In this document: piece after piece, positions 11,757-22,540 of the stretch
Position numbering within the stretch: the stretch's first letter is position 1
Layout: every line of letters starts with the position of its first letter
DNA from: Kingdonia uniflora
Taxonomy: Eukaryota; Streptophyta; Magnoliopsida; Ranunculales; Circaeasteraceae
Direction: 5' to 3'
NCBI GenBank assembly: GCA_014058105.1
Contig: JACGCM010001272.1
Span: forward strand, 1,736,001-1,800,000
Length of the DNA: 64,000 nucleotides
Translations under genes and position numbers: made by a program
The notes under the pieces: model-generated
What the model was told of the DNA's origin: nothing
Database searches by the model: none
Seen by the model: only the letters and a program-made list of their open reading frames with translations

Positions 11757-12896
11757 TCAATGATGGCCTACTAAGCTCTGCTTCACTTGAATACTGAAAT
11801 AAAAAAGTTCTTCCTGACTCACTTTGTCGATAGTTGTAGGTTGCTTGAATATTAGAGTAAGCTTAGGATTTGGATTATCTAAATCTGGAAGATCCACAAT
11901 CGTTGCGGCTAGTACACGTTTCTCTTTCTTGCCCCTCTCCTCCTTCGGCCTAAGTTCCGGGTGAAGTTTCCAACATTTATCTGAAATGTGCCCATTAGCC
12001 TTACAATGACTATAGATATTCCCCTTGGATGAAGACCCCTCTCCTTTGGACTCCCCTTTCTGATCATACTTCCAAGTAGACTTGTACCCCGACTTGCTCT
12101 TATCGTCTTTCTTGTCACTCTTCAAGTACTTGCCTTCAATGGCAAGTGCTTTAACGGTAGCATCCTCACTATTTTCTACATTAAAGAGCTTTAATTCTCT
12201 TCTAATGGACTTCGACAAACCTCCCGTATATTTCATGAACACCTCATACTTATCCACATCAATATCCAAAACCAACGCTTTGTTATGAAACTCTGCAGTG
12301 AACTATTGTACGGATTGCTCAAACCTTTAGCATAAATTTTGTCATTTGTACCATCACTTCTGTTTATACCCAATTGGATAGAATTGTTTTCTCACCAAAA
12401 CCTTAAATTCTTTCCAACTCAAACTTCCTACCTCGTGGCGTTTCCGATAGGATTTCTACCACGTTAGTGAATGACTTGCAAATTCTAAAGTAGAGAAATA
12501 AATTTTCTAAGCGTTAGAATATTTATAAACAGAAAAATAGGTCTCTAACCTATCGAACCAATTATCCAACTTCTCGACATCGACTGAACCATCGAATACC
12601 GTAATTTTAATCTTAAAGTCAATACGAAGATTATGCATAGGATTCATTGACTTACCAAAACCTGAGTGCTCCTTGACGGATTTGGCATCACTAGAATAAC
12701 TATCTATCTCCGCATTATCTGCGTCTCCATCCACCTCCTGAACCCCTTTCTTCCTCGAGCGGCCTCGCCGTATCGCCGAAGCGGAAGCCTTCGCGAGGTT
12801 CGTGAGACGTAATTGTTCTACCAACTCCCCTGCAATTGAAGTTAGGTCAGAAACTGCCATTTCCAAAGTCGTGAGTCGATCACTGGAATAGTCCAT
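11757..12896 (-). pseudogene. Gypsy A gag, broken
   Basis: Two open pieces (12896-12507 and 12275-11757) encode a retrotransposon Gag. The N-terminal part has a heptad-like coiled region (RLTTLEMAVSDLTSIAGE). The capsid-like segment contains DNWFDRLETYFSVY. A Lys/Ser-rich linker precedes one zinc knuckle, HCKANGHISDKC. The expected first cysteine of the CCHC knuckle is a tyrosine here, and the related element at 20.7 kb shows the same change. The region between the pieces is frame-broken. Confidence 0.88.
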
Positions 12897-13023
12897 CTTT
12901 TCTTCTTTGAATTAGGTTTTCGATGAATCACCAACGGACTCACTAGCTTCTCCTTCATTTGATTGAGACGGTTACCTGTAAAGACCGTAAACCACAATCA
13001 ACCCCCGAGGATCGTAACTGAAA

Positions 13024-13036
13024 AACTGATACCACT
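13024..13036 (-). other. Primer binding site of Gypsy A (tRNA-iMet type)
   Basis: On the - strand the 5' LTR end GGATTA is followed by AG and then TGGTATCAG, the usual complement of initiator tRNA-Met used by plant retrotransposons (canonical TGGTATCAGAGC). Confidence 0.8.
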
Positions 13037-13633
13037 TAATCCACAATACGAAGAGAGAAACCCTAGTTAGCAGAAAAGTACAAAGAACACCAAATCGGTT
13101 AGGAAATTTTTTTTAAGAGCTTCAATTGCTTAAACACAGTTAATTACAATGGAATTACTCTAAACCCTAAGCTTCTTCCTTGGAACTTTTATTGAACTAA
13201 CATAAGCTAAAAAAATAACCTAAGTCCCCTTTATATACTAGGGAACAAAAAAATACCAGTAGAATGAATCTCAAGACAAACCCACGTCTCAGAAGAACAG
13301 CCTACGCTTAGCTCGCTCGAACGGTATCCAAGCCCGTTCGAACGACGTTGCGCTAATTGGTCTCAAACCTTAGAAACATGATAACTCATTCGAACGGCAT
13401 CCAAGCTCGTTCGAACAAAATTTTTCTATGGGCCAAAATTCCAGAGGATTGAACATTGGTCGTCTGAACGAAAATAGGGAGTCGTTCGAACGACTTGGGG
13501 TTCCTGGGCCAAATTCCAGAGAGTTGTAAAAATGTCATTTGAACGACTTTAAACCTTGTTCTAACGAATTTACGATAATTCTTTTCTTCACATACGAGTT
13601 CACCTCAAAACATCCCTAGATCTTCCTGGATCA
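13037..13633 (-). repeat. 5' LTR of Gypsy A
   Basis: 597 bases; pairs with 4961-5580. It keeps the TTCGAA doublet grid, but one of the three cores in the last group is missing, which accounts for part of the length difference. It ends at 13633 directly before the target duplication GTCCA (13634-13638). Confidence 0.93.
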
Positions 13634-14775
13634 GTCCAAGAGCCAAGAAAGAAAGATATTAAGAACCTTTAATAAGGATTGCTAGACAGAAAATGCTCTA
13701 GTCCTTCCATAATGCTTATAAGTTCATAATTGTGAATGAGCTAAACGGTGACCATAAGGTCTTAAGTTGTCTTTAGCCATATTTTTGAGAAAATAGTCAA
13801 TAACAAATAGAGACTGCTATAATTGTCTATGTTTACAAATGTAGAAGATGCGTTAGATGTACATCATTAGAACAATAAATGTTTTGGTTTTGTCTCATTT
13901 AAATAATCTAGGACTTGATTTTATAGATATTGGTTGAGAGGTAGGCTCCAAGAGATTAGGCAAAATAGTTTTAGTAAAACAGACCGATGTTTGAATATAA
14001 TTTTTGTGGTGAAATCAAAGATTAAGAAGGTAAGCTTTAGGGTCATTAAATCAAGAACATAAAAAACTGAGAATCCTAATGATTAGCATTTCGATGTAGT
14101 CTTCAAATGGAACCCAAAATCCAAATGCTTAAAAGACAATGTTGTAAATCAATTCCAAACGCAACAAACTCACCATAGTATGCAAAACCCAATAAATTAA
14201 ACCTCTAATAAACTAAATTCAAAGAAGTAATTAAGAAAATTACCAACCAATACCACCCTCCAAGTCTAATAGACTTCTTCACAACACCGTGAGCTCCTCG
14301 TCACTTCTCTCTCCACAGTATAGAAATCCACAATTAATAGATTTATCCATTGTAAAAAATTGATTGAGAGAGAAACACCATAATCAGAAACCCAACTTCT
14401 AAAATCCCAAAATCACAGCTAGGGTTTGAGATAAAATTATGAGATTGAAGAAGAATCTCAGCTTAATTGAAACAGTTTCAAGCTCTTCTCCCAAATCAAA
14501 CACCAAAGGTTTAAATAAAATCCTCAATTGAGATCTTCGATCATGAACTTGAGATCAAAACCCTCAAGTTCGTAGAGGTTTGAAGAAATTGCAGATGATA
14601 TATTCTTGAATTATATATATAGAGAGAGAGAGTCGGTTTTGATTGAGAAACGTTTTTTTTTTTTTTTGTGGAGAAGAAACTGCTTTTTTTTGTGGAGAGG
14701 GAGGAGAAGATTAGTTTCCAGTCGGGTTTTTATTTTTAGGCTTTCGGTTTAAAATATAAACTTCCAAAACTGCCA
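13634..14775. repeat. Copy B of the 1.45-kb direct repeat, right part
   Basis: Continues copy B after the Gypsy insertion and aligns to about 2865-4007. It carries its own (AT)n/(AG)n tract near 14611-14630 and poly-T runs at 14650-14690. After 14775 it diverges from copy A. Confidence 0.85.
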
Positions 14776-15190
14776 TTGTTTATCTCAATCTCGAGGGGTC
14801 AATTGCGCATCCCGACCCCTCTTTGTCTCTGAACATAAGGGCAGACTTATCCAAAGTGGCAAAAACATCGCCCTGTTTTATTAGAGATTGCTTAAGAGAA
14901 AGTTAATTTTGTAATTGTGATGGTGCCTGCAAAGAATATTCTGGAGGAAATCCATCACAACCACGGAGCATCATGGGGTAATTTCGGCTTTTAAAGCCCA
15001 AGTTTGAGTCATTTTGAGCCCAGATGATGAAGTAGAACTAGAAGCGGGTTCTAATACAGCCCATGACCCAAGTGAAACGTGTCACGATAAGATGTATTGG
15101 CGCGTACTTAGTTGGACTTTTGTTACCAGCCAGTCACACTTGTTGTTTTATATTTTACGACCACCAAGTTCACCAACTGCTCACACGCGT
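14776..15190 (+). promoter_or_regulatory. Upstream region of host gene 1, with TATA-like box
   Basis: Unique sequence leading into host gene 1. A TATA-like TTTTATATTTTA lies at 15146-15157. The transcript should start shortly after it, upstream of the CT-rich leader. Short open frames here show no domain. Confidence 0.45.
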
Positions 15191-15240
15191 CCATTTATTC
15201 ACCTATAATGACACAAATACCCTTCTTGCCTAATTTCATT

Positions 15241-15275
<35 letters not shown>

Positions 15276-15393
15276 AGTATTAGATCTAAATCGGATCTCG
15301 TGTAAACCCTAATTTCATATCTTATCTCTGTTTAATTCTTCTCTGCTCGACATGAAGACGATTGATTCTCTTTTTTATTCTCTATTTTATCAG
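15191..15393 (+). other. Probable 5' UTR exon of host gene 1
   Basis: CT-rich leader with a long (CT)n run at about 15243-15273, typical of plant 5' UTRs (Y patch). A good donor, CAG|GTACAAAG, is at 15391-15394. The start is not fixed by sequence; it is placed about 35 bases after the TATA-like box. Confidence 0.5.
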
Positions 15394-17510
15394 GTACAAA
15401 GGGTCTCTCTCTCTCTCTCTGTTCTTCGTTTCTGATCTATCAGTGCTTATGTTATTGTATTTGATCTGTATTTGATTTGGGTTTCTGTGATTGTTTTGAA
15501 TGGGATTTGTTGTAATCTTAGATGGGGTGAAACACCCCTTCTGTTGTTTTGCTGATTTTGATTTACCCAATTGTTGGATTTGTGATGTGGTTCGTGAATT
15601 GAGTTATTTAGTATTGGTTTGCTAGGAATTGGGTATAGATAATTGGAATTGGGGGAGATTTAAGATTTGCGGATTTTTTTTTAGGGTTGTAAGCATTTAG
15701 TACTGCATGTGCAGATTTGAAATTTGAGGTTTTGGGAATTAATTTTGGGGTTGGGACGAAATACGGGTCCGATGCATGATGCATGCGGAACTTGCTGGGC
15801 TTCTTAAGAAGTTAAGGTTGTTAGTTTTACCCAATTGAGAGTTTTTATTAGGCTTTCACCTAATTTTTACTCCAGATGGATACTGGGGTTCCTGGTATCT
15901 GCCTAATTTTAAACCGAAGAAAAAATTGTGTGTGTTTGTCTCATAATGACTGCTAGAATAGCATGTGGGGGAAGAAAAATAAACACTTGGGTTAGGTTGA
16001 ACAATTGTCTTACAGTTATAGTGCTTGTAGACATGCATGTGAGTGAAGAAAAATGAACCTTTAGCTAGGTTGAACAGCTGTGCTTTGATTGCTGCTAGAG
16101 TCGCATGCGCGCGTAGAAAAAATGAAACTTTTGGTTGGGTGAAATTATTGTAGCTTCATAATACTGCTAGAGTAGCATGTGAATGAAGGAAAAAGAATGA
16201 GTCTTTGGATTAGGTTGAGCTGTTATCCTATAATTACTAATAGCTGTTCGAGTGGCACGTGCGATTGTCCTTTTTTTTAAGCTCTTATTCATGAATAAAG
16301 CATATTTGTAGTAAATGTTGCTTACTAAGAATTAGATCACATATCATATATGCGTGAACTTATGGTTATAAAAGCAAGTAAGCGTATAAACTTTTTTGGG
16401 GCGGTGATGCTATTAGATTACTTTAATAAGCTAAGTTAAACTAAATTAAACCACTAAAAAAATACAAATGAAGAAACTTATTGTAAGTGATGAGAATGGG
16501 GGGAAAATGGAGCATGAATTTCAGTTCTTGGATAGTCTTGTAAAAAGTCAGAAGTTATTCTTACAAAAAGGTTAATGCCTGTTCAATGTCCCTATGTATA
16601 CATACTCCATCACAAAAAAAGTATTCAGCTGATGTACCTACTTACTTCATTGCCCTTGATGTTTATGTTAATTGCACAATGATTTTCGTTGATATTCTCA
16701 TTGAAAACTTCAAAATATTTCAAATCTCAATTTCAACAAAAAAATATTGGAAGAAAACTTAGGCAACTGATGAAAAGCCCAGTCCCATCGTTCCCATTCT
16801 ATAATTTTAATGATGCTATTTTGTTATATTTCATAAATATTAAAAGTTAAGTGAATTTATGTATAAAAAATGAACTTAATTTTGTACTAATCTTTCATAA
16901 TGATGAAATTTAAGGGAGATGTGAATGTTTATGTCATGAAGTAGATAGGCTACTTTCATTAGCGAAACCGTATGACAAAACTATCAGTTGAACTTTTAAA
17001 AGAACAATTAAAATAGTAGAAAAAACTATAAACTGACGTGCTATTATCCACTCAGTACTGTATAGTTTTATTTTTACGTTCATTCTAGTTTTTCGTGTGA
17101 GGGGACCTCTATATTGATGTTCTGTTTCCTTAATCATCTGCAGTAGGGAAGGGCATAGGAGCTTTCGATCAACAGTGTGATATTTAAGTCTTCAATTCGG
17201 GTTGTTTATTGGTTTCTTTTTTCATATCATGATGGGAAAATGCAAGGGCTGTGGAAAATTGGGGAGAATGCTGCCTAGGGACGCGCCTGTCAGTGCTTAC
17301 TACTTTGCTCTTCTTCTCTCTCCTATGGTTTCCTTCTGGGATTGCATTGTTAGAAAAATGAGATATTCCTTCAGACCTGAGTGGGTGTAGTTTTGGGCTG
17401 CTAGACGTTATATTAGGACCCCCAGTTTTTTGCACTTTCATCATTTACAAAGAAGTTAATTTCTATATTAAGGAAAACAGTTATAGCGAAAATACACATA
17501 AGAAAAGGCC
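15394..17510 (+). other. Leader intron(s) and remaining 5' UTR of host gene 1
   Basis: About 2.1 kb between the leader donor and the start codon. Possible acceptors are CTGCAG at about 17143 and AACAG at about 17480; which is used, and whether there are two introns, cannot be decided here. It contains a 72-bp tandem repeat at 15951-16262. Long 5' UTR introns are common in plant housekeeping genes and often raise expression, which is general knowledge, not shown here. Confidence 0.45.
15951..16262 (+). repeat. Minisatellite of about 72 bp, five units, inside the leader intron
   Basis: Units begin at 15951, 16022, 16093, 16165 and 16245 (spacing 71, 71, 72, 80). Each starts TGCTAGAnTnGCATGTG or a variant and continues with GAAGAAAAATGAA and a GGTTGAAC-like stretch. 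The last unit is partial and turns the CATGTG core into CACGTG (a G-box hexamer) at about 16256. Confidence 0.7.
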
Positions 17511-18152
17511 ATGGATAGTATGGGATGTGCTCAAGTGCAGCCTGTTATTAGGAAAGGAAAGAAAAAGCAAGCAAAAGATGATCTTGATCGTCTTAAACAA
17601 GCTGAAAAGAAAAAGAGACGTCTTGAGAAAGCGCTCGCAACTTCAGCTGCCATTCGATCTGAGTTAGAGAAGAAGAAGCAAAGAAAGAAAGAAGAGCAAG
17701 ATCGACTTGATGAAGAGGGAGCTGCAATTGCTGAGGCAGTAGCTATGCATGTCCTTCTAGGTGAGGATTCTGATGATTCCTGTAAGATTGTGCTGCAAAA
17801 TGATGAAAGATTTAACCCTTGGAAACATTCAGGAAATTTAGGGTTTTCGATGGGAGGACGGAGATCAGGCTCTTCTAGTCAGGCTTTTCCGATGTATTCC
17901 CATGCAGGTTTTGGATGGGTTTCTGATGCTTATGGATTGGGATGCAAATGGAATGACTGGGGGGTTGGTGGATGTTCAATATCCCCTGATGTCTTCCGAA
18001 GAGATCTTTGTACTCCATATTTTGATGAGGGCGGCCGGGTGACGACTGAAGTCTCAGCAGGGTTAATTGCAGCACAAGCTGTTTCTTCGCTTCAAATTGC
18101 AGAAGATGCACGTGGAGATACTATCGTCGTCAATAGAATGGTGAGAGGGTAA
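17511..18152 (+). CDS. Conserved-looking plant protein of unknown function (host gene 1)
   Basis: A 213-aa open frame. The start ATG sits in a strong context, GCCATGG. Residues about 12-75 are a highly charged Lys/Glu/Arg coiled coil (AEKKKRRLEKALATSAAI, KKKQRKKEEQDRLDEE), followed by an alanine-rich helix (GAAIAEAVAMHVLLGEDSDDS). The middle and C-terminal half are Gly/Ser/aromatic-rich and probably disordered, apart from a short helix-like end (AGLIAAQAVSSLQIAEDA). There is no signal peptide or membrane segment. The basic N-terminus suggests a nuclear or RNA-associated protein, but that is inference; I do not recognise the family. Codon use and the intact frame set it apart from the decayed transposons on both sides. 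An acceptor at about 18600 followed by an in-frame short exon ending at 18663 hints at an alternative 3' splice form in which a GT at 18139 would be the donor; this is weak. Confidence 0.82.
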   Translation: MDSMGCAQVQPVIRKGKKKQAKDDLDRLKQAEKKKRRLEKALATSAAIRSELEKKKQRKKEEQDRLDEEGAAIAEAVAMHVLLGEDSDDSCKIVLQNDERFNPWKHSGNLGFSMGGRRSGSSSQAFPMYSHAGFGWVSDAYGLGCKWNDWGVGGCSISPDVFRRDLCTPYFDEGGRVTTEVSAGLIAAQAVSSLQIAEDARGDTIVVNRMVRG

Positions 18153-18211
18153 CTTGAGCCAACTTTAGAAACCAGGTCTGATCCCAGAGATGATGCCTGG
18201 TTATATTAACT

Positions 18212-18217
18212 AATAAA
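18212..18217 (+). terminator. Polyadenylation signal of host gene 1
   Basis: AATAAA 60 bases after the stop codon, in a T-rich 3' flank. It is suitably placed as a near-upstream element for 3' end formation. Confidence 0.55.
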
Positions 18218-18691
18218 GGCTTGTATATAACTATGTTGGTGTGTACCCCCTGTTTTCTGAAAACCCCGCCCTACTTCGAAAGTATGTGCTGAAAACCTGT
18301 ATTTTGCTTCAGGAGTTTCCAATTGCTGTTGCAGTCATGTTTTCAAACTTCTTGTTTGTTATTGTTATTGCTGTGAGAGGCTTATATGTGTTTTAGTTAA
18401 TTCCTGGTAATATATACCTATATTTTGCTTTTCACTGTTCACAAGTTCTGTCAGGAATGATAATTGCATACATAAAGTTCTTATATGCATCGACCTGCTT
18501 GAGGCATAGATGTGTTGTATTCCTTGTTGCAAAAGACTTGTTTAGATGCACATATATTCACTGTTCTATTTTTGTTGCTCTGACTATTGCATATCTGCAG
18601 GTCCAGTTATATGATTCAGGTGAGCTTGCAGGTGCATATGCTTCAGTAATAAGCAAGTTGTAGTTGTTGCTGTTGCTCTTTGTGAATCAAT
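18218..18691 (+). other. 3' flank of host gene 1; no independent gene
   Basis: T-rich sequence between the likely poly(A) site and the LINE. A pyrimidine tract with CTGCAG at 18595-18600 could be a splice acceptor for a short alternative last exon (to 18663). Nothing else is recognisable. Confidence 0.35.
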
Positions 18692-20240
18692 GTGAATACT
18701 CCACTATCTTTAATCTCCATGGAGAACCTCCAAACAGCCCCTACCATAGCCTCTCCTAAGATACATGTTTCCACCGTCTATCTACAAGATGAAGAATGGG
18801 AAACGCTCCTTTTCTCTTGGAAATTCGGTTTGGTCTTCAATTCCTTTGCCCCAAATGCCAATGAGCACAATATCATCATGGGAGTCGACCACGTTTGGGG
18901 ACGGGAGCTTGTGAAGATCAATTTTACTTGCCTTCATATCACTTTCGACCGGAAGAGTACGGTTTTTATTGCAAAATTTCTCAAGCAAAGAACATAGGGA
19001 ATGCATAAAAAATTGTTCCCCTTAGAATATCCATGGTTTATTACCTGCTGCTCCAAGGCTTTAACCCACTTCTTAGGACTCATGAATTATCTTTCACCAA
19101 ACGCCAATGTTGGGTGCAATTTCACGGCCTCCCACCATCCCTCCACACTAGTTTTTATCTTAGATTTGTTGAAGTTGTCGAAACTTTATTAGACGATGAT
19201 ATAGACGAAAGACAACTTTGTTCGGGTTAAAGTTGAGGTGTCTACTAACATCCCGTTGAAGAAATCCTTTGCTCTCAAAAGACCGGTTTCCCCGACGCCA
19301 TTGTGAACCTAAAATACAAAAGAATTTCGGGATTTTGCACTTGGTGTGGCTTTATCGGTCACCACTTCAATGCTTGTTGTTTGTACCATGCTTTCACCTA
19401 CAATCGGAAAAGAAACAACATTTGCTCGGAGTTTGAATTCCCTTTTAGTGACACAGTGCATGTTAAATCTTTGGAAGCGACGATCCGTGTCTCAAAGCCT
19501 CGCTATACCGATTTTAGACATTGTTTTAGCCTGGATAGTTTGGGATCCGGTAAGCTCTTTTCAAGGTAAGGTGCATGTTGATAAGCGTGCAGTGTATAGC
19601 CCACCTACAATCTGGTCCAACGGCTACTTTCCCATCTCCTGCCAAAGTTGACTTTCAAATGCAAAGACTTGTTCCACTTCTTCACATTGCTTCCTCATCC
19701 ATTTCGAGATGAAAAAGGTACTCCGAACTCCATGCATAGAGACGTGTGCCATGAGACTTATATCGCTGTACTTCTATGCAAAATGTGCATTTGAAGGTTA
19801 TAATGACAACAACGATAGGGTTACTTGGTTGAAAAGCAATGGAAGAATTTTGTAAGGTAGTGCAATAGAATCGCATGTTCTCGTTCCTGTTACTTTCATT
19901 ATCGAGTTTGTGTTTTACTCCATAGATGAAACCCCTAGCTTTTCACCCAGGTTGTGGCCAAATTCGTGCTTGTTTATCTTTAGACAGGTTCAATTCAGGT
20001 CGATAATCCATGATCGTTGTAATATAAAAGCATACAAATCAAACATATCCAAGACGTATATTAATTATTGTCGTTTCAAATTTTTGTTATCCAGAAAACA
20101 AGCTAGTTTAGATAGCTCGTGTGTTGACGATTTTGTTTCCGTAAATACTAAGCTATCATATATAATTAAGAGTAAAGATAACGTTTTGAGTAATAAATTT
20201 TTTGGTGCTCTTGCTGGTAATGGTCCTTGCCCTCTATAGT
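18692..20240 (+). pseudogene. LINE 1 ORF1 (Gag-like, zinc knuckle), broken
   Basis: Frame-shifted remains of the first LINE protein. Recognisable are an N-terminal segment with YLQDEEWETLLFSWK and GVDHVWGRELVKI, and a zinc-knuckle segment at about 19303-19420 (RISGFCTWCGFIGHHFNAC), which fits the CCHC-type domain of plant LINE ORF1 proteins. The rest is split over at least three frames. The protein would bind LINE RNA. Confidence 0.7.
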
Positions 20241-20387
20241 ACTCTCTTAAATCTCTCAAGGATCGACCTCGCTTGGTCTCTAGTTCTAAACTCATTGTCA
20301 TATTGGCTCACAAGTTCGTTAAGACTTTCCAAAGCTCTAGGGAATCTATTAGCCACAAAACCCTCCACAATAATCGTAAGCTGCAAC

Positions 20388-20664
20388 ATGATTATCCTCT
20401 CTTGGAACTGTAGGGGGAGTGTGAAACCCTCCACCCTTCGTGAGCTTAAAACTCATGATAAATCTTTAGACCCCGATATTATTTTTCTTTCTGAAACTAA
20501 AACCACATCTTCACTTGGTTTAATAAAAGAAGGCATAGAGCGGGACTCGCCTCAACCTCATGGTCAACTCTTTTCCCTAATACTCATGTCATGAATCTGT
20601 CGATCATCGGCTCTGACAACAGTCCTGTCATTATCAATACCAATCCTCATCTGGAAAATCATCC
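20388..20664 (+). pseudogene. LINE 1 ORF2, endonuclease remnant
   Basis: Begins with MIILSWNCRGSVKPSTLREL, the conserved N-terminus of the L1 apurinic-type endonuclease, followed by DPDIIFLSETKT, which carries the conserved catalytic glutamate region. The frame breaks, and by 20600 the sequence is already at the far end of the domain (LSIIGSDNSPV), so most of the endonuclease (about 150 residues) is deleted. Gypsy B starts at 20665. The product could not nick DNA. Confidence 0.82.
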
Positions 20665-21283
20665 TGATCCAGGAGGATCTAGACATTCACCCTCATAAAA
20701 AGACGCCAAGTCATTCGAACGAGCCTTGGAGCCATTCAAACAAGTTCTAAGGAAAGTGAAGCTTATGGTTTTGTTGTTGATTTTAGGCTTATTTGCCTAG
20801 GTCGTTCAAATGGCTTTGGAGCTGTTCGAACAAGCCGAATACCAATAGAAGAGATTCTAGTTGTCTCTATTTCTAGGCATAATTTATCATGTCATTCGAA
20901 TGACTCCAAATGTCGTTCGAACGACTCTGGGTTCCAGAAGACCAATTCAGTCTTCCTCAATTTTCAGGCTTAATTGAGTCAATCGTTTGAACAACCTATA
21001 GGTTCGTTCGAACGACTATCGCGACTAATTCTTATTTTAGTGTGTTTAAGGGCATATTTGTCATATATTTTAGCTAAGAAACTTGTAACCTTCTTAAAAG
21101 GGCAAAACTAGGCAATATGAAAATATCCATGTTTTGTAAACTAGAACTTAGGGTTTGAAAGAGGAATTCAATTGAAATCAACAAATCGAGCAATTGAAGC
21201 TCTTATTAGGAAGTTATCCCATTAAATTGTTCGTATCCATTTTTTCTCCGTTATAGGATAATCTCTAATTCGATTATGGATTA
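20665..21283 (+). repeat. 5' LTR of Gypsy B
   Basis: 619 bases starting TGATCC and ending GGATTA, as in Gypsy A. The U3 portion carries four TTCGAA-type doublets. Confidence 0.92.
20714..21012. promoter_or_regulatory. Four-fold array of TTCGAA palindrome doublets in U3 of Gypsy B
   Basis: Cores (TTCGAA or one-base variants TTCAAA/TTTGAA) start at 20714/20735, 20805/20825, 20895/20916 and 20986/21007. Within-doublet spacing is 20-21 bp; doublet-to-doublet period is 91, 90 and 91 bp. The 3' LTR keeps the grid (26226/26247, 26317/26338, 26408). Compared with Gypsy A the doublet spacing is conserved while the interval between doublets is 17 bp longer. Confidence 0.75.
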
Positions 21284-21285
21284 AG

Positions 21286-21293
21286 TGATATCA
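21286..21293 (+). other. Primer binding site of Gypsy B (decayed)
   Basis: TGATATCA follows the LTR after AG, one base away from the TGGTATCA of the tRNA-iMet site seen in Gypsy A. Confidence 0.65.
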
Positions 21294-21327
21294 AATTTTG
21301 GATTAAGATTCTCGGGGGTGTTGGTTT

Positions 21328-22540
21328 ATGGTCTTTTCACGTGACCAACTCAAGCAAACGAAGGAGAATCTTGTGAGTACGTTGAAGATTCACAGAAAAC
21401 CTAACTTGAAGAAGAACGTGAATTCAGAGATGGGCGATTATGAAGATAGGCTCACGAAACTTGAATACAAAGTTTCTGACCTAACTACTACTCTAGGGGA
21501 GTTGATAGCGCAATTACACCTCGCAAACCTCGCTAAAGGATCTACTTTGATGAAGCGACAAGAGCCCAATAAGAAGAAATAAGTTACGGAGGAAGATAAT
21601 GACGAGGGTAACGCGGAGGAAGATAGAGATTCTAGTGATGCGAAATCTGTGGAGGAAAGATCGGTTATTAGTAAGTCCGTGAATCTTAGGCATAATCTTC
21701 GTATTGATTTTAAAATTGAAATTCCAGTATTCGACGGGTCAATTGATGTTGGAAAATTCGATAGCAGGTTAAACAGGCTAGAAACCTACTTTTCAGTATA
21801 TGAAAATTCAAATGCTCAGAAAATATGTTTTTCAACATTGAAATTCGCAAGTCATGCACTAACGTAGTGGAAGTCGTATAAGAAATGTCGCGTTATAGAA
21901 AGTCTGAGTTGGTAAGAGTTCAAGGTGTTGATGAGGAAGTAATTTTCTTATTGGGTATGAGCAAGAGAAATAGTTCAAATGATATCATTTATGCCAAAAG
22001 CATGGGCAATTATATAAGAGTTCACTACAGAGTTTCATAACCAAGCTTTGGTTTTTGACATCAATGTGGACGAGTATGAGGTGTTTATGAAGTACATAGG
22101 GGGTTTGTCGAAGTCCATTAGAAAGGAGTTGAAGCTCTTTACTGTGGCCAATATCGAAGACGCTACCATAAAGGCAATTAGGCAAGTACTTGAAGAGTAA
22201 CAAGAAAGATGACAATGGCAAGTCGAGGTACAAGTCTAGTTCGAAGAATGAGCACAAGGGGGAGTCCAAAGGGGATGGGTCTTCGTTCAAATGGAATTAT
22301 TACAATCATTGTAAGGAAAATGAGTACATTTTAGATAAATGTTGGAAACTTTACCCGAAGATAAGGCCGAAGGAGGAGAAGAGCAAGAGAGAAAAATGTA
22401 CATTATCCGCAACCATTGTTGACCTTCCAGATTTAAATAAACCGAATCCTAAGCTTACTCTTATGTTTAAGCAATCTATGGCTACCGTGAAAGCAAGTTG
22501 GGAAGAACTTTATCATATTAGTATTCAGGTAAAGTAGAGT
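21328..22540 (+). pseudogene. Gypsy B gag, broken
   Basis: Homologous to the Gypsy A gag: coiled N-terminus (DRLTKLEYKVSDLTTTLGE, 21430 on), capsid-like DSRLNRLETYFSVY, basic linker and zinc-knuckle remnant HCKENEYILDKC. The first knuckle cysteine is tyrosine and the histidine has also been lost, so zinc binding is abolished. Stops occur at 21581 and 21865, and a frameshift near 22190. Confidence 0.85.

Larger units (their letters stand above)
4961..13633 (-). mobile_element. Ty3/Gypsy LTR retrotransposon A (tandem pol duplication)
   Basis: An 8.67-kb element read on the - strand: 5' LTR 13037-13633, tRNA-iMet-type primer binding site, gag, first pol, second pol, polypurine tract, 3' LTR 4961-5580. 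The insertion is flanked by 5-bp duplications GTCCA at 4956-4960 and 13634-13638, and copy A of the host repeat shows the empty site. LTR ends read TGATCC...GGATTA rather than TG...CA. Order PR-RT-RNaseH-IN and the pol motifs identify Ty3/Gypsy; I see no chromodomain after the integrase. All genes carry stops or frameshifts, and the two LTRs differ visibly (roughly a tenth of positions by eye), so this is an old, non-autonomous copy. It belongs to the same family as the element at 20665-26765. Confidence 0.95.

Noticed and set aside
18601..18663. Coding exon VQLYDSGELAGAYASVISKL as a definite part of host gene 1
   Set aside because: Only a plausible acceptor and an open frame support it; the longer frame already ends in a good stop with a poly(A) signal, so it is mentioned only as a possible alternative.
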